Under the pieces are notes generated by a model, which made no database searches, was not told the DNA's origin, and worked only from the letters and a program-made list of their open reading frames with translations. A DNA stretch of 64,000 nt from Serratia sarumanii (lineage in GTDB: Bacteria > Pseudomonadota > Gammaproteobacteria > Enterobacterales > Enterobacteriaceae). The DNA lies in NCBI RefSeq assembly GCF_029962605.1, contig NZ_CP124750.1, positions 1,116,001-1,180,000 on the forward strand, read 5' to 3'. This document shows positions 25,152-35,647 of this stretch, in pieces; position 1 is the first letter of the stretch; each line of letters opens with the position of its first letter. Both the position numbers and the translations under genes were made by a program.

Positions 25152-27580
25152 TCTGGCGCTGGTTCTGGCGCGAATGGCGCTCGCCGTCGCTGCTAATCGT
25201 TTGGCTGGCGCTGACGCTCTCCGTGGCCTGCGTGCTGGCGCTGGGCAGCATCAGCGATCGCATGGACAAAGGGCTCAGCCAGCAGAGCCGCGACTTTATC
25301 GCCGGCGATCGGGTGTTGCGCAGTGCGCATCCGGTGCCGGAAGGCTGGCTGCTGGACGCGCAGCAGCAGGGGCTGAAGCTGAGCCGTCAGTTGTCGTTCA
25401 CCACCATGACCTATGCCGGCGATCGGCCGCAGCTGGCGGACGTGAAAGCCACCGATCTGGCCTATCCGCTGTACGGCAAGCTGGAAACGCGCCCGGCCAA
25501 CATCAAGCCCGAACCGGGCAGCGTGCTGGTGGCGCCGCGTCTGCTGGCGCTGCTGAACGTGAAAGTGGGGGATTCGCTCGAGGTGGGCGACACCACGCTG
25601 CGCATCGCCGGCGAAATCATTCAGGAGCCGGACGCCGGCTTCAACCCGTTCCAGACCGCGCCGCGCATCATGATCAACCTGGCGGACGTCGATAAGACCG
25701 GCGCGGTGCAGCCGGGCAGTCGCCTGACCTACCGCTACATGTTCGCCGGCGCCGAGCCTGATATTCAGCGTTACGAAGCGCGGCTAACGCCGCAGTTGAC
25801 GCCGGATCAGCGCTGGTTCGGGCTGCAGGAGTCCGGTAGCGCGCTCGGCAAGTCGCTGCAGCGATCCCAACAGTTCCTGCTGCTGTCGGCCCTGCTGACG
25901 CTGCTGTTGTCGATCGCCGCCGTGGCGGTGGCGATGAGCCACTATTGCCGCAGCCGCTACGATCTGATCGCGGTGCTGAAAACCCTCGGCGCCGGGCGCG
26001 GCGCGCTGCGTAAACTGATCGTCGGCCAGTGGCTGGCGGTGATGGCGCTGGCGGCGGTGTGCGGCGGGGCGATCGGGCTGGCGTTCGAAGCGCTGTTGAT
26101 TCGCCTGCTGAAGCCGGTGTTGCCGGCCGCGTTGCCCGCCGCCGGCGCCTGGCCGTGGCTGTGGGCGCTCGGCGCGCTGGTGCTGATTTCGCTGCTGGTC
26201 GGGCTGCGGCCGTACCGTCAGCTGCTGGCCACCCAACCGCTGCGGGTGCTGCGCCGCGATGTGGTGGCCAACGTCTGGCCGCTGCGCTACTTCCTGCCGG
26301 TGACGGCGGCGGTTGTGGTGGCGCTGCTGGTGACGCTGATGGGGGCCAGCACGCTGCTGTGGGCGATCCTGGCGGGCATGGCGGTGCTGGCGCTGCTGCT
26401 GGGCGGCATCGGCTGGGGCAGTCTGCAGCTGCTGCGCCGCATCACGCTCAAGAGCCTGGCGCTGCGGCTGGCGGTCAACCGCCTGCTGCATCAGCCGTGG
26501 GTGACCATCAGCCAGCTGGCGGCGTTCTCGCTGTCGTTTATGCTGTTGGCGCTGTTGCTGGTGCTGCGCGGCGATTTGCTCGACCGCTGGCAGCAACAGC
26601 TGCCGCCGGACAGCCCGAACTATTTCCTGCTCAACATGACCGAGGCGCAGGTGCCGCAGGTGAAAACCTTCCTGCAGCAGCACCAGATCAAGCCGGAAAC
26701 CTATTATCCGATCGTCCGGGTGCGCCTGACCGAGATAAACCAGCAGGTGGCGACCGAGCGGGTGCATGAAGACGATCCGGGCGGCGAGGCGGTGAACCGC
26801 GAGCTGAACCTGACCTGGTTGGCCGATCTGCCGGATCACAATCCGCTGGTGGCGGGCAATTGGCCGCCGAAAAGCGGCGAGGTTTCGATGGATGAAGGCA
26901 TTGCCGGGCGGCTGAAGATCAAGTTGGGCGACACGCTGACCTTCAGCGGCGATACCCAGGCGTTCAGCGCCAAAGTCACCAGCCTGCGCCAGGTGGATTG
27001 GGAAAGCCTGAAGCCGAACTTTTACTTTATCTTCCCGCCGGGCGCGCTGGACGGCCAGCCGCAGACCTGGCTTACCAGCTTCCGCTACGACGGCGACGGT
27101 CAGATGCTGACCCAGCTCAACCGCCAGTTCCCGACGCTCAGCCTGATGGACATCGGCGCGATCCTGAAACAGGTCGGCGGCGTGCTGCAGCAGGTCAGCC
27201 GCGCGCTGGAGGTGATGGTGGTGCTGGTGGTGCTGTGCGGCGGCCTGCTGCTGCTGGCACAGGTGCAGGTCGGCATGCGTCAGCGCCGCCAGGAGCTGGT
27301 GGTGTATCGTACGCTGGGCGCCGGCAAACGGCTGCTGCGCCGCACGCTGTGGTGCGAGTTCGCCCTGCTGGGGCTGGTGGCGGGCATCGCGGCGGCGGTG
27401 GGCGCCGAGGCGGCGCTGTGGCTGCTGCAGAGCCGGGTGTTCGACTTCCCGTGGACGCCGACGCCGGTGCTGTGGTGGGCGTTGCCGCTGGCCAGCGCGC
27501 TGCTGCTGTCGCTGTGCGGCGGCTGGCTGGGCGTGCGCCTGCTGCGCGGCCGGGCGCTGTTCCGCAGTTATGATGGCTGA
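25148..27580 (+). CDS. ybbP: FtsX-like ABC permease YbbP
   Basis: 810-aa inner-membrane permease with two FtsX-like domains, each with membrane helices, and large periplasmic loops. The ATG at 25148 (MIWRWFWREW) overlaps the ybbA stop as ATGA, with AGGA upstream. Partner of YbbA. Nothing in the sequence gives the substrate. Confidence 0.94.
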   Translation: MIWRWFWREWRSPSLLIVWLALTLSVACVLALGSISDRMDKGLSQQSRDFIAGDRVLRSAHPVPEGWLLDAQQQGLKLSRQLSFTTMTYAGDRPQLADVKATDLAYPLYGKLETRPANIKPEPGSVLVAPRLLALLNVKVGDSLEVGDTTLRIAGEIIQEPDAGFNPFQTAPRIMINLADVDKTGAVQPGSRLTYRYMFAGAEPDIQRYEARLTPQLTPDQRWFGLQESGSALGKSLQRSQQFLLLSALLTLLLSIAAVAVAMSHYCRSRYDLIAVLKTLGAGRGALRKLIVGQWLAVMALAAVCGGAIGLAFEALLIRLLKPVLPAALPAAGAWPWLWALGALVLISLLVGLRPYRQLLATQPLRVLRRDVVANVWPLRYFLPVTAAVVVALLVTLMGASTLLWAILAGMAVLALLLGGIGWGSLQLLRRITLKSLALRLAVNRLLHQPWVTISQLAAFSLSFMLLALLLVLRGDLLDRWQQQLPPDSPNYFLLNMTEAQVPQVKTFLQQHQIKPETYYPIVRVRLTEINQQVATERVHEDDPGGEAVNRELNLTWLADLPDHNPLVAGNWPPKSGEVSMDEGIAGRLKIKLGDTLTFSGDTQAFSAKVTSLRQVDWESLKPNFYFIFPPGALDGQPQTWLTSFRYDGDGQMLTQLNRQFPTLSLMDIGAILKQVGGVLQQVSRALEVMVVLVVLCGGLLLLAQVQVGMRQRRQELVVYRTLGAGKRLLRRTLWCEFALLGLVAGIAAAVGAEAALWLLQSRVFDFPWTPTPVLWWALPLASALLLSLCGGWLGVRLLRGRALFRSYDG

Positions 27581-27691
27581 TCTCGCTATCGCAGGTCCGT
27601 TGCCGCCAAGCGCGGCCGGGCCTGCCGATTTTCCGCCGCGCGTTACCGTGGCTTTTCTCTTTGTTCCCCTCCGCACGTCACGCTGATTTTT

Positions 27692-27707
27692 GTGAAATCG
27701 GTTACAT
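27692..27707. promoter_or_regulatory. Upstream GalR/GalS-like operator
   Basis: GTGAAATCGGTTACAT matches the gal operator dyad (GTGKAANCGNTTNCAC) at 14 of 16 positions. It lies 161 bp, centre to centre, upstream of the second operator, a distance that would permit repression by looping. Confidence 0.55.
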
Positions 27708-27852
27708 TTTTTCTCTGTCGATACAATGCGTATTGGCAATGCTGTTACCAAACCCAGGCCTTTGTTTACTTTTTTATGTATATAAATAATGGGTTACACA
27801 GTAACTAAACGAGTTTTTCGTCTGTTGACGCGTAGGATTAAGGTTTAAAATT

Positions 27853-27868
27853 ATGTAACCGCTTCCAC
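27853..27868. promoter_or_regulatory. GalR/GalS operator
   Basis: ATGTAACCGCTTCCAC matches the gal operator consensus at 15 of 16 positions. Its centre is at about -60.5 from the inferred galP start point, the same place as OE in the E. coli gal operon. Confidence 0.8.
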
Positions 27869-27871
27869 TAA

Positions 27872-27887
27872 TGTGATCGTACTCACT
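27872..27887. promoter_or_regulatory. CRP-cAMP site of galP
   Basis: TGTGATCGTACTCACT is a near-perfect CRP dyad. Its centre lies 41.5 bp upstream of the start point inferred from the -10 TATCAT at 27909-27914, so it should act as a class II activator site. Confidence 0.82.
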
Positions 27888-27908
27888 TATCTCCGACGCA
27901 TTGCCTCC

Positions 27909-27914
27909 TATCAT
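27909..27914 (+). promoter_or_regulatory. galP -10 element
   Basis: TATCAT lies at the spacing expected for a CRP class II promoter; transcription would start near 27921, 30 bp before the galP ATG. Confidence 0.6.
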
Positions 27915-27950
27915 GTCGCACACTGATGACCGTTTTCTCCTGGAGGCTGT

Positions 27951-29357
27951 ATGAGCGCTACCGTTAAAGTTGCACCGGCGGAGAAAAGCCCGACCCATGT
28001 CGGCATGACTTTTTTCGTCTGTTTTTTGGCCGCCTTGGCCGGCCTGTTGTTTGGCTTGGATATCGGCGTAATCGCCGGCGCTCTGCCGTTTATTACCGAC
28101 ACTTTTCATATCACCAGCTCTCAGCAGGAGTGGGTGGTCAGCTCGATGATGTTTGGCGCCGCCGTCGGCGCTATCGGCAGCGGCTGGATGAACTTCCGGC
28201 TGGGGCGCAAATACAGTTTGATGATCGGCGCCATTCTGTTCGTGGCGGGATCGCTGTGTTCAGCGTTCGCCCCCAACGTGGAGGTGCTGATCGTTTCACG
28301 CATTCTGCTGGGATTGGCGGTGGGTATCGCTTCTTATACCGCGCCGATTTATCTTTCTGAAATCGCGCCGGAGAAAATCCGTGGCAGCATGATCTCGATG
28401 TATCAATTGATGATCACCATTGGTATTTTGGCGGCTTACCTGTCTGATACGGCATTCAGCTATACCGGCGCCTGGCGCTGGATGTTGGGCGTCATCACCA
28501 TCCCGGCGGGGCTGTTGTTGGTTGGCGTGTTCTTTTTACCTGACAGCCCGCGGTGGCTGGCCTCGCGCAATCGTCATGAGCAGGCGCGCCAGGTGTTGGA
28601 GAAGCTGCGCGACAGCAGTGCCCAGGCGCAGCATGAGCTGAATGAAATTCGTCAAAGCCTCAAACTGAAGCAAAGCGGTTGGGCGTTGTTCAAAGGCAAT
28701 AAAAATTTCCGCCGCGCGGTTTTCCTTGGCGTTCTTCTCCAGGTGATGCAGCAGTTCACCGGGATGAACGTCACCATGTATTACGCGCCGAAGATTTTCG
28801 GTCTGGCGGGCTTCGCCAGTACGGAACAGCAGATGTGGGGCACGGTGATCGTCGGTCTGGTCAACGTGCTGGCCACCTTTATCGCTATTGGACTGGTCGA
28901 TCGCTGGGGCCGCAAACCCACCCTGATCCTTGGGTTTATCGTGATGGCCGTCGGCATGGGGGCGCTGGGAACCATGATGAATATCGGCATGAACTCGGCG
29001 GTGGCGCAATATTTCGCCATCGTCATGCTGCTGATGTTTATCGTCGGCTTTGCCATGAGCGCCGGCCCGCTGATTTGGGTGCTGTGTTCAGAGATCCAGC
29101 CATTGAAAGGCCGCGATTTCGGCATCACCTGTTCCACCGCCACTAACTGGATCGCCAATATGATTGTGGGGGCGACATTCCTGACCATGCTGAATTCGTT
29201 GGGTAGTGCGCACACCTTTTGGGTCTATGCGGGGCTTAACGTGCTGTTTGTTTTCATCACGTTGGCGCTGATCCCGGAAACCAAAAATATTTCTCTGGAA
29301 CATATTGAACGCAATCTGATGGCCGGCAAACCGTTGCGTAATATCGGCTCGCGTTGA
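27951..29357 (+). CDS. galP: Galactose:proton symporter
   Basis: Twelve-helix sugar porter, 468 aa, taking up galactose, and also glucose in E. coli. Sugar-porter signatures are [10 protein letters not shown] in the first half, PESPR-like LPDSPRWLA, and RWGRKPTLI in the second half; QQFTGMN and PETK are also present. The length and N-terminus fit GalP rather than AraE or XylE. The promoter region carries CRP and GalR-type sites, which supports the galactose assignment. Confidence 0.93.
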   Translation: MSATVKVAPAEKSPTHVGMTFFVCFLAALAGLLFGLDIGVIAGALPFITDTFHITSSQQEWVVSSMMFGAAVGAIGSGWMNFRLGRKYSLMIGAILFVAGSLCSAFAPNVEVLIVSRILLGLAVGIASYTAPIYLSEIAPEKIRGSMISMYQLMITIGILAAYLSDTAFSYTGAWRWMLGVITIPAGLLLVGVFFLPDSPRWLASRNRHEQARQVLEKLRDSSAQAQHELNEIRQSLKLKQSGWALFKGNKNFRRAVFLGVLLQVMQQFTGMNVTMYYAPKIFGLAGFASTEQQMWGTVIVGLVNVLATFIAIGLVDRWGRKPTLILGFIVMAVGMGALGTMMNIGMNSAVAQYFAIVMLLMFIVGFAMSAGPLIWVLCSEIQPLKGRDFGITCSTATNWIANMIVGATFLTMLNSLGSAHTFWVYAGLNVLFVFITLALIPETKNISLEHIERNLMAGKPLRNIGSR

Positions 29358-29373
29358 TCTTTGCGGCAAAAAA

Positions 29374-29402
29374 AAGGTTCAGCCTGGGCTGAACCTTCTT
29401 CT
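29374..29402. terminator. Bidirectional terminator between galP and purK
   Basis: AAGGTTCAGCC and GGCTGAACCTT form an 11-bp stem with a tiny loop. An A-run precedes it and a T-rich run follows, so it can serve both convergent genes. Confidence 0.88.
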
Positions 29403-29421
29403 TTTTCGGCGGTATAAACCG

Positions 29422-30489
29422 TTAAGCCAGCTTCTGCTGCGCCCAGGCCAGCCCGCTTTGGTACTCGCCCGGCAGCAGCGGCGCCAGCGCCTGCAGCGCC
29501 TGGCGCAGATCGGCGGCGCTCGGGTCGTTCAGATTGAGATGGCCGACCTTGCGGCCCGGGCGCACCTCTTTCTCATACCAGTGCAGATGCACCAGCGGCA
29601 GCGACAGCCACTGTTCGTTGACGGCGGTGCCGATCAGGTTGACCATCACCGACGGCGTGCTCACCACCGGCTGCGGCAACGGCAGGCCGAGAATGGCGCG
29701 CAGGTGCAGCTCGAACTGGCTGATGGACGCGCCGTTTTGCGTCCAGTGGCCGCTGTTGTGCACGCGCGGCGCCAGCTCGTTGATCAGCAGCCGATCGCCG
29801 ACGATAAAGCACTCCATCGCCATCACGCCGACGTAGTTCAGCTCGTTCAGGATCGCCGCCAGCATCTGCTCGGCCTGTTGCTGCAGCGCCGGGTTGGGCT
29901 GCGGCAGCGCCACGCTGGTGCGCAGGATGCCGTCTTCATGCAGGTTGTGGGTCAGCGGGTAGAATACCGAACGGCCGTCGTGGCCGCGCGCGCCCACCAG
30001 CGACACTTCGCCGGAGAAATTGATGCCTTGCTCGACGATGCACTCGCCATAGGCATCGGCCGGCAGTTCGGCTTCCTGGCCTGGACGCAAACGCCATTGG
30101 CCGCGGCCGTCATAGCCGCCGACCCGGCGTTTGACGATCGCCAGCTCGCCCAGCGAAGCGAATACCTGCGGCCATTCGGCGGCGCTCGCCAGCAGCTGCC
30201 ACGGCGCGGTCGCCAGGCCGAGCTGATCGAGCAGCTGTTTTTGCGTCAGGCGATCCGCCAGACGCGGGAAGATGTCGCGGTTGACGAAGGCGCTGTGGGT
30301 CGCCAGCTCGCGCGTCAGCGCGGTTTCCGGCCAGCGTTCGATCTCGGCGGTAATGACGCTATTCTGATACGGCACTGCCTCGGGTTCGGCATCGATGCCG
30401 ACAGGGTAAACGGCGATGCCCAGCGGTTCGCCGGCCTGGCGCAGCATGCGCCCCAGCTGGCCGTTGCCCAGTACGCAAACCGGCTTCAT
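29422..30489 (-). CDS. purK: N5-carboxyaminoimidazole ribonucleotide synthase
   Basis: ATP-grasp enzyme of purine synthesis, 355 aa, that carboxylates AIR to N5-CAIR using ATP and bicarbonate. N-terminus [20 protein letters not shown]-grasp core [14 protein letters not shown], and [14 protein letters not shown] near the metal site. The ATG overlaps the purE stop as ATGA, so the next enzyme of the pathway is made from the same message. Confidence 0.97.
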   Translation of the reverse strand: MKPVCVLGNGQLGRMLRQAGEPLGIAVYPVGIDAEPEAVPYQNSVITAEIERWPETALTRELATHSAFVNRDIFPRLADRLTQKQLLDQLGLATAPWQLLASAAEWPQVFASLGELAIVKRRVGGYDGRGQWRLRPGQEAELPADAYGECIVEQGINFSGEVSLVGARGHDGRSVFYPLTHNLHEDGILRTSVALPQPNPALQQQAEQMLAAILNELNYVGVMAMECFIVGDRLLINELAPRVHNSGHWTQNGASISQFELHLRAILGLPLPQPVVSTPSVMVNLIGTAVNEQWLSLPLVHLHWYEKEVRPGRKVGHLNLNDPSAADLRQALQALAPLLPGEYQSGLAWAQQKLA

Positions 30490-31010
30490 GCGTCCTCCCG
30501 CGGATCGGGGTGGTTCAAGACGTCTTCGGTCTGCGCCTGACGCCAGTCCGCCAAACGCTGCGCCAGCGCGGCGTCGTGCAGCGCCAGGATCTGCATCGCC
30601 AGCAGCCCGGCGTTGGCGGCGCCGGCTTTGCCGATCGCCAGCGTGCCCACCGGAATGCCGCGCGGCATCTGCACGATGGAGTACAGGCTGTCTACGCCGC
30701 TCAGCGCGGCGCTTTGCACCGGCACACCCAGCACCGGCACCAGGGTTTTCGCCGCCAGCATGCCCGGCAGGTGCGCCGCACCGCCGGCGCCGGCGATGAT
30801 CACGTCAAAACCGTTGGCGGCAGCCTGCTCGGCGAAGCTGAACAGCTTGTCCGGCGTGCGGTGGGCGGAAACGACTTCGACATGGAAGGGGACATCGAGC
30901 TGGGTCAGGACTTCGGCGGCGAACTGCATGGTGGCCCAGTCACTTTTCGATCCCATTACAATTGCGATTTTCGCCCCGGTAGTGGCGGCTGAAGCGGCGT
31001 TGGCTCCCAT
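30486..31010 (-). CDS. purE: N5-CAIR mutase
   Basis: Converts N5-CAIR to CAIR, 174 aa. Core motif IVMGSKSDW near the N-terminus, then SAHRTPD and [13 protein letters not shown]. The ATG at 31008-31010 (MGANAASAA) has AGGAG upstream; an in-frame codon at 31118 would place the start upstream of the PurR box. First gene of purEK. Confidence 0.97.
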   Translation of the reverse strand: MGANAASAATTGAKIAIVMGSKSDWATMQFAAEVLTQLDVPFHVEVVSAHRTPDKLFSFAEQAAANGFDVIIAGAGGAAHLPGMLAAKTLVPVLGVPVQSAALSGVDSLYSIVQMPRGIPVGTLAIGKAGAANAGLLAMQILALHDAALAQRLADWRQAQTEDVLNHPDPREDA

Positions 31011-31067
31011 GGGTGTAAGGCTCCTGTGATTTGTCTGGCGTCGGCTGAGGGCCGAATGAGGGCGTAG

Positions 31068-31105
31068 AGCATACCATGAGCGCACGGCGAGGAAAACGGT
31101 TGCGT
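31068..31105 (-). promoter_or_regulatory. purE promoter with PurR operator
   Basis: The minus strand has ACGCAACCGTTTTCCT (31090-31105), which fits every fixed position of the PurR consensus ANGCAANCGNTTNCNT. It overlaps a TTTTCC -35 (31091-31096), 17 bp from a TATGCT -10 (31068-31073). Repression by PurR with hypoxanthine or guanine is expected, as for purEK in E. coli. Confidence 0.85.
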
Positions 31106-31159
31106 CGCCGGTTTTCACCGTCGAAAGCGCGAATTTTCACTCGCGCGCCAGTCCGGAAT

Positions 31160-31882
31160 TCAGAATGGGAATTGGATCAGCTCGACGGCGTCGGCGCTGA
31201 CTTTGATCATCGATCCTTCGACGTGCCAGGCTCCCAGCACCGCGCGATGGGCTTCGCCGTTGCTCAACGCCAGCCGGTGCACCGCCGGGCGGTGGGTATG
31301 GCCGTGGATCATCCAGTGCACGTCGTGGCGCAGCATGGTTTGCTCGACCGCCTGCGGGTTGACGTCCATGATGGCTTCCGACTTGTCCTGGTTGGATTGC
31401 TGGCTGCGGGCGCGCATTTTGGCGGCGATCTTCAATCGCCAGCGCAGCGGCAGCGCCAGGAACAATTTTTGAATCAGCGGGTTGTGCACTTTACGGCGGA
31501 ATTGCTGATAGGCGTGATCGTCGGTGCACAGGGTGTCGCCGTGCAGGATCAGCATCCTGCGACCGTACAGCTCCAGCACTTTCTCTTCCGGCAGCAACTG
31601 CATGCCGCTGGCGCGGGCGAAGCGTTTGCCGAGCAGAAAATCGCGGTTGCCGTGGATGAAGTAGCAGGGCACGCCGGCCTGTTGCAGCGCTTTCAGCGCC
31701 GCGGCGATCTCCGCGTGCAGCGGCTCGGGATCGTCGTCGCCGATCCAGGCTTCAAACAGGTCGCCGAGGATGTACAGCGCGTCGGCGTGAACCGCTTCGC
31801 GCCGTAAAAAACGCAGAAAACCGGCAGTGATTGCCGGTTCCTGTGCGCACAAGTGCAGATCTGCGATGAACAGCGTACTCAT
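31160..31882 (-). CDS. lpxH: UDP-2,3-diacylglucosamine diphosphatase
   Basis: Metallophosphoesterase, 240 aa, that releases lipid X from UDP-2,3-diacylglucosamine in lipid A synthesis at the inner membrane. Metal-binding motifs are [29 protein letters not shown] and [10 protein letters not shown]. It lies 10 bp downstream of ppiB, the E. coli order. Confidence 0.97.
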   Translation of the reverse strand: MSTLFIADLHLCAQEPAITAGFLRFLRREAVHADALYILGDLFEAWIGDDDPEPLHAEIAAALKALQQAGVPCYFIHGNRDFLLGKRFARASGMQLLPEEKVLELYGRRMLILHGDTLCTDDHAYQQFRRKVHNPLIQKLFLALPLRWRLKIAAKMRARSQQSNQDKSEAIMDVNPQAVEQTMLRHDVHWMIHGHTHRPAVHRLALSNGEAHRAVLGAWHVEGSMIKVSADAVELIQFPF

Positions 31883-31892
31883 GCAGCCGCGA

Positions 31893-32387
31893 TTACTCGC
31901 TGACGGTCACGCTGTTGATCACCACGTCTTCTACCGGTACGTCCTGGTGCATGCCGCTGCGGCCGGTTTTCACGCCTTTGATCTTGTTGACCACGTCCAT
32001 GCCTTCAACCACTTCAGCAAACACGCAGTAGCCCCAGCCCTGCACGTTTTCGCCACGGAAGTTCAGGAAGTCGTTGTCAGCCACGTTGATGAAGAACTGT
32101 GCGGTGGCGGAGTGCGGATCGTTGGTGCGCGCCATTGCCAGGGTGCCGATGGTGTTTTTCAGACCGTTGTTGGCTTCGTTCTTGATGGCCGCGTTGGTCG
32201 CTTTCTGGTTCATGCCCGGCTCGAAACCGCCGCCCTGGATCATGAAGCCGTTGATCACACGGTGGAAGATGGTGTTGTCGTAGAAACCGGCGCGGCAGTA
32301 GTTCAGGAAGTTTTCAACGGTAACCGGCGCTTTGTCAGCAAAGGTCTTGATAACGATATCGCCGTGATTGGTGTGGAAAGTAACCAT
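31893..32387 (-). CDS. ppiB: Cytoplasmic peptidyl-prolyl isomerase B (cyclophilin)
   Basis: 164-aa single-domain cyclophilin without signal peptide, speeding cis-trans isomerisation of Xaa-Pro bonds. Active-site blocks are [13 protein letters not shown] and [26 protein letters not shown] is near the end. Upstream, the minus strand carries TATAAT at 32525-32530. Confidence 0.97.
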   Translation of the reverse strand: MVTFHTNHGDIVIKTFADKAPVTVENFLNYCRAGFYDNTIFHRVINGFMIQGGGFEPGMNQKATNAAIKNEANNGLKNTIGTLAMARTNDPHSATAQFFINVADNDFLNFRGENVQGWGYCVFAEVVEGMDVVNKIKGVKTGRSGMHQDVPVEDVVINSVTVSE

Positions 32388-32695
32388 AGTTTTAATCCTA
32401 ACAAGGTGAAGTGAGACGTCACGTAAAGCGAGTGAACATTCAGACCGCCCTTATAACATATCCGCCCCAGCGAGTCAGCAGCGGCTCAACCGCGCACTGT
32501 CTGTGGTAATTGCATTTGTGTTATATTATAACAATTGCGCCGGCCGCCGAATTTCGCGCATTTTATTCGCGTGAAATCAGCAAAGCATGGCCTTAACCTT
32601 GCAATAGATCAGGCTTCAGGTTTCAATACGCTACCGGGCGGAAACCTGAAGCCCGGTTATCTTTTTTGTTATCACGCACACCACGGAATCTCCCG
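32388..32695. promoter_or_regulatory. Divergent ppiB-cysS control region
   Basis: 308 bp without a gene. The AT-rich dyad around 32515-32534 holds a consensus TATAAT on the minus strand for ppiB and a TATATT on the plus strand that could serve cysS. Downstream lies a large hairpin (separate entry). Confidence 0.5.
32612..32667 (+). promoter_or_regulatory. Hairpin plus T-tract in the cysS leader, candidate attenuator
   Basis: GGCTTCAGGTTTC (32612-32624) and GAAACCTGAAGCC (32641-32653) form a 13-bp perfect stem with a 16-nt loop. A six-T tract begins a few bases after the stem and 30 bp before the cysS ATG. A terminator inside a tRNA-synthetase leader suggests conditional readthrough, though no antiterminator partner is evident. 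Confidence 0.45.
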
Positions 32696-34081
32696 ATGCT
32701 AAAGATTTTTAATACCCTGAGTCGTCAAAAAGAGGAATTCAAACCCATTCATGCCGGGAAAGTGGGCATGTACGTGTGCGGGGTAACCATCTATGACCTG
32801 TGTCACATCGGGCACGGTCGTACCTTTGTCGCTTTCGATGTGGTGGCGCGTTACCTGCGCTACCTCGGCTATTCGCTGAACTACGTGCGCAACGTCACCG
32901 ACGTGGACGACAAAATCATCCGCCGCGCGGCGGAAAATCATGAGACCTGCGACCAGCTGACCGAACGCATGCTGGCGGAAATGCACGCCGACTTCGACGC
33001 GCTGCTGATCGATCGCCCGGATCAAGAGCCGCGCGCGACCCAGCACATCGCCGAGATCATCGAGATCACCCAGCGCCTGATCGATCGCGATCACGCCTAC
33101 GTGGCCAGCAACGGCGACGTGATGTTCTCCATCGACAGCGATCCGCAATACGGGCTGCTGTCGCGTCAGGATCTGGATCAGCTGCAGGCCGGCGCGCGCG
33201 TGGAGATCGACGACGTGAAGCGCAACCCGATGGACTTCGTGCTGTGGAAGATGTCCAAGCCAGGCGAGCCGAGTTGGCAGTCGCCGTGGGGGCCGGGCCG
33301 TCCGGGCTGGCACATCGAATGCTCCGCCATGAACTGCAAACAGCTGGGCACCCACTTCGACATTCACGGCGGCGGTTCCGATCTGATGTTCCCGCACCAC
33401 GAGAACGAGATCGCACAGTCGAGCTGCGCCCACGACGGCCCGTACGTCAATTACTGGATGCACTCCGGCATGGTGATGATCGACAAAGAGAAGATGTCCA
33501 AATCGCTGGATAACTTCTTCACCATCCGCGACGTGCTCGGCCATTACGATGCGGAGACGGTGCGTTACTTCCTGATGTCCGGCCACTATCGCAGCCAGCT
33601 GAACTACAGCGAAGAGAACCTCAAGCAGGCGCGCACCGCGCTGGAGCGCCTCTATACCGCGCTGCGCGGCACCGACGCCGACGCCGCGCCGGCCGGCGGC
33701 GAAGCGTTCGAAGCCCGCTTCCGCGAAGCGATGGACGACGACTTCAACACCCCGGAAGCCTACTCGGCGCTGTTCGATCTGGCGCGCGAGGTTAACCGCC
33801 TCAAGGGTGAAGACATGGCGGCGGCCAACGGCATGGCGGCGGAACTGCGCAAGCTGGCGAAGGTGCTCGGCCTGCTGCAGCAGGAGCCGGAGCAGTTCCT
33901 GCAAGGGGGCGCTCAGGTTGACGACGGCGAAGTGGCGGAGATCGAAGCGCTGATCAAACAGCGTAACGAAGCGCGCGCCGCGAAGGATTGGGCGCTGGCG
34001 GATGCCGCCCGCGATCGGTTGAACGAGATGAACATCGTGCTGGAAGACGGCCCGCAGGGCACCACCTGGCGCCGTAAGTAA
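32696..34081 (+). CDS. cysS: Cysteinyl-tRNA synthetase
   Basis: Class I aminoacyl-tRNA synthetase, 461 aa, a monomeric cytosolic Zn enzyme. HIGH-type motif HIGHGRT, KMSKS in [10 protein letters not shown], Zn-ligand Cys in YVCGVTIYD, and HHENEIAQS. The ATG at 32696 (MLKIFNTLS) gives exactly the E. coli length. Confidence 0.98.
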   Translation: MLKIFNTLSRQKEEFKPIHAGKVGMYVCGVTIYDLCHIGHGRTFVAFDVVARYLRYLGYSLNYVRNVTDVDDKIIRRAAENHETCDQLTERMLAEMHADFDALLIDRPDQEPRATQHIAEIIEITQRLIDRDHAYVASNGDVMFSIDSDPQYGLLSRQDLDQLQAGARVEIDDVKRNPMDFVLWKMSKPGEPSWQSPWGPGRPGWHIECSAMNCKQLGTHFDIHGGGSDLMFPHHENEIAQSSCAHDGPYVNYWMHSGMVMIDKEKMSKSLDNFFTIRDVLGHYDAETVRYFLMSGHYRSQLNYSEENLKQARTALERLYTALRGTDADAAPAGGEAFEARFREAMDDDFNTPEAYSALFDLAREVNRLKGEDMAAANGMAAELRKLAKVLGLLQQEPEQFLQGGAQVDDGEVAEIEALIKQRNEARAAKDWALADAARDRLNEMNIVLEDGPQGTTWRRK

Positions 34082-34101
34082 TCCAGCCGCAGGGAAAAAC
34101 A

Positions 34102-34129
34102 AAAAAGGCGCTGAATTCAGCGCCTTTTT
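34102..34129. terminator. Bidirectional terminator between cysS and ybcJ
   Basis: GGCGCTGAA and TTCAGCGCC form a 9-bp stem flanked by an A-run and a T5 run, suitable for both convergent genes. Confidence 0.9.
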
Positions 34130-34142
34130 CTATGGCTGCGGG

Positions 34143-34355
34143 TCAGGGTTTAACCATGACCTTGCCGCCGTCGAACTCCACCACCTGATCGGCGACGATC
34201 TTGCAGCGCTTGCGGGTTTCGACCTTGCCGTCGACTTTCACCTGCCCTTCAGCGATGACTTCTTTGGCGGCGCCGCCGCTTTCACTCCAGCCCTGGAACT
34301 TCAGCAGATCGCACAGTTCGACGTGGGGATGATTGTCCAGATTGAAAATTTCCAT
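34143..34355 (-). CDS. ybcJ: S4-like RNA-binding protein YbcJ
   Basis: 70-aa protein with an S4-type RNA-binding fold; GGAAKEVIAEGQVKVDGKVE is the core. Similar small proteins bind structured RNA; the precise role is unknown. It lies 10 bp downstream of folD, probably cotranscribed. Confidence 0.93.
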   Translation of the reverse strand: MEIFNLDNHPHVELCDLLKFQGWSESGGAAKEVIAEGQVKVDGKVETRKRCKIVADQVVEFDGGKVMVKP

Positions 34356-34365
34356 ACTGCCTTAC

Positions 34366-35232
34366 TTATTTAGGTTGAACGTCGTGATATTCCTCGCAGG
34401 CCTGCAAGGTATTTTGGATCAGTGTAGCAACGGTCATCGGGCCAACGCCACCCGGCACCGGGGTGATGTAGGCGGCGCGCTCGCTGGCGGCGTCGAAATC
34501 GACGTCGCCCACCACTTTACCGCTTTCCAAGCGGTTGATGCCGACGTCCACCACGATGGCGCCCGGTTTGATCCAGTCGCCCGGAATGAAGCCCGGTTTG
34601 CCAACTGCTACTACCAGCAGATCGGCGTTCTCGACGTGGTGACGCAGATTCTTGGTGAAGCGGTGGGTGACGGTGGTGGTGCAGCCGGCCAGCAGCAGCT
34701 CCATGCTCATCGGGCGGCCGACGATGTTGGAGGCGCCGACCACCACGGCGTTCAGGCCGTAGGTATCGATGTTATAACGCTCCAGCAGGGTGACGATACC
34801 GCGCGGCGTGCACGGGCGCAGCTTAGGGGCGCGTTGGCACAGGCGGCCGACGTTGTACGGGTGGAAGCCGTCGACGTCTTTGTCCGGGTGGATGCGTTCC
34901 AGCACCTTGACGTTATCGATGCCGGCCGGCAGCGGCAGCTGCACCAGAATGCCGTCGATTTCCTCATCGGCGTTCAGCTGGTCGATCAACGCCAGCAGCT
35001 CGGCTTCACTGGTGGCAGCGGGCAGGTCGTAGGAGCGGGAAAGGAAGCCGACTTCATCGCAGGCGCGGCGCTTGCTGGCGACGTAAATTTGCGAAGCCGG
35101 GTTCTCGCCGACCAGCACAACCGCCAGCCCTGGGGCGCGTTTGCCGGCCGCCAGACGTTGTTTCACTTGCTCAGCCACTTCGTTTCTAACCTGCTGCGCA
35201 ATCGTTTTACCATCAATAATCTTTGCTGACAT
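34366..35232 (-). CDS. folD: Methylenetetrahydrofolate dehydrogenase/cyclohydrolase
   Basis: Bifunctional C1-folate enzyme, 288 aa, converting 5,10-methylene-THF to 10-formyl-THF with NADP. Conserved [13 protein letters not shown] (catalytic Lys), [17 protein letters not shown], and the NADP-binding [24 protein letters not shown] is near the C-terminus. Order folD-ybcJ is as in E. coli. Confidence 0.97.
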   Translation of the reverse strand: MSAKIIDGKTIAQQVRNEVAEQVKQRLAAGKRAPGLAVVLVGENPASQIYVASKRRACDEVGFLSRSYDLPAATSEAELLALIDQLNADEEIDGILVQLPLPAGIDNVKVLERIHPDKDVDGFHPYNVGRLCQRAPKLRPCTPRGIVTLLERYNIDTYGLNAVVVGASNIVGRPMSMELLLAGCTTTVTHRFTKNLRHHVENADLLVVAVGKPGFIPGDWIKPGAIVVDVGINRLESGKVVGDVDFDAASERAAYITPVPGGVGPMTVATLIQNTLQACEEYHDVQPK

Positions 35233-35437
35233 CAGTGTGGAAATCCATCAATTAAGAAAAGCGGGGATGCCGCTATTCTGGCAGAAGCTGAGCGCGCTGT
35301 CAGGCGCAGAATCACCCTCGCAGCCGTTGCCGACGCCGATTTACGCTTTTTTTATGCCGGCCTCAGGATCCTCTACGCCATTTTTACCGGCACTTGGATA
35401 CGCTGGGGCGGTTCACAGGGCGAAAGAGGGCAGGATC

Positions 35438-35647
35438 ATGAGGGCGATAACCCGGCTTTACCCGTTGCATCATCAGCCTGACGAGCAACCGGCGGAGCCT
35501 AAACGCATAGGGGAAACGGTGTTCGATTCTTCGCTGCATCCGGCGGACAGCGCGCAACTCACCGCGCTGCATCAGCTCGGCAAGCATGAAGGAGCGCCGT
35601 CGTGGCGGGCGCGCCTGAGCGCGCTGTGGCGGAGGCTGTGCGCATGA
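35438..35647 (+). CDS. Hypothetical 69-aa protein
   Basis: Not recognised. The ATG at 35438 has AGGGCAGGA upstream. The protein is basic at the end (SWRARLSALWRRLCA) and has no clear signal or domain. Its stop overlaps the next ATG as ATGA, the best argument that both are real. Lies in the 828-bp stretch between folD and tRNA-Arg, where I see no other gene. Confidence 0.4.
   Translation: MRAITRLYPLHHQPDEQPAEPKRIGETVFDSSLHPADSAQLTALHQLGKHEGAPSWRARLSALWRRLCA

Noticed and set aside
25784..27751. 655-codon open frame antisense to ybbP
   Set aside because: Low-complexity Gln/Arg composition produced by the reverse complement of a Leu/Ala-rich membrane protein gene.
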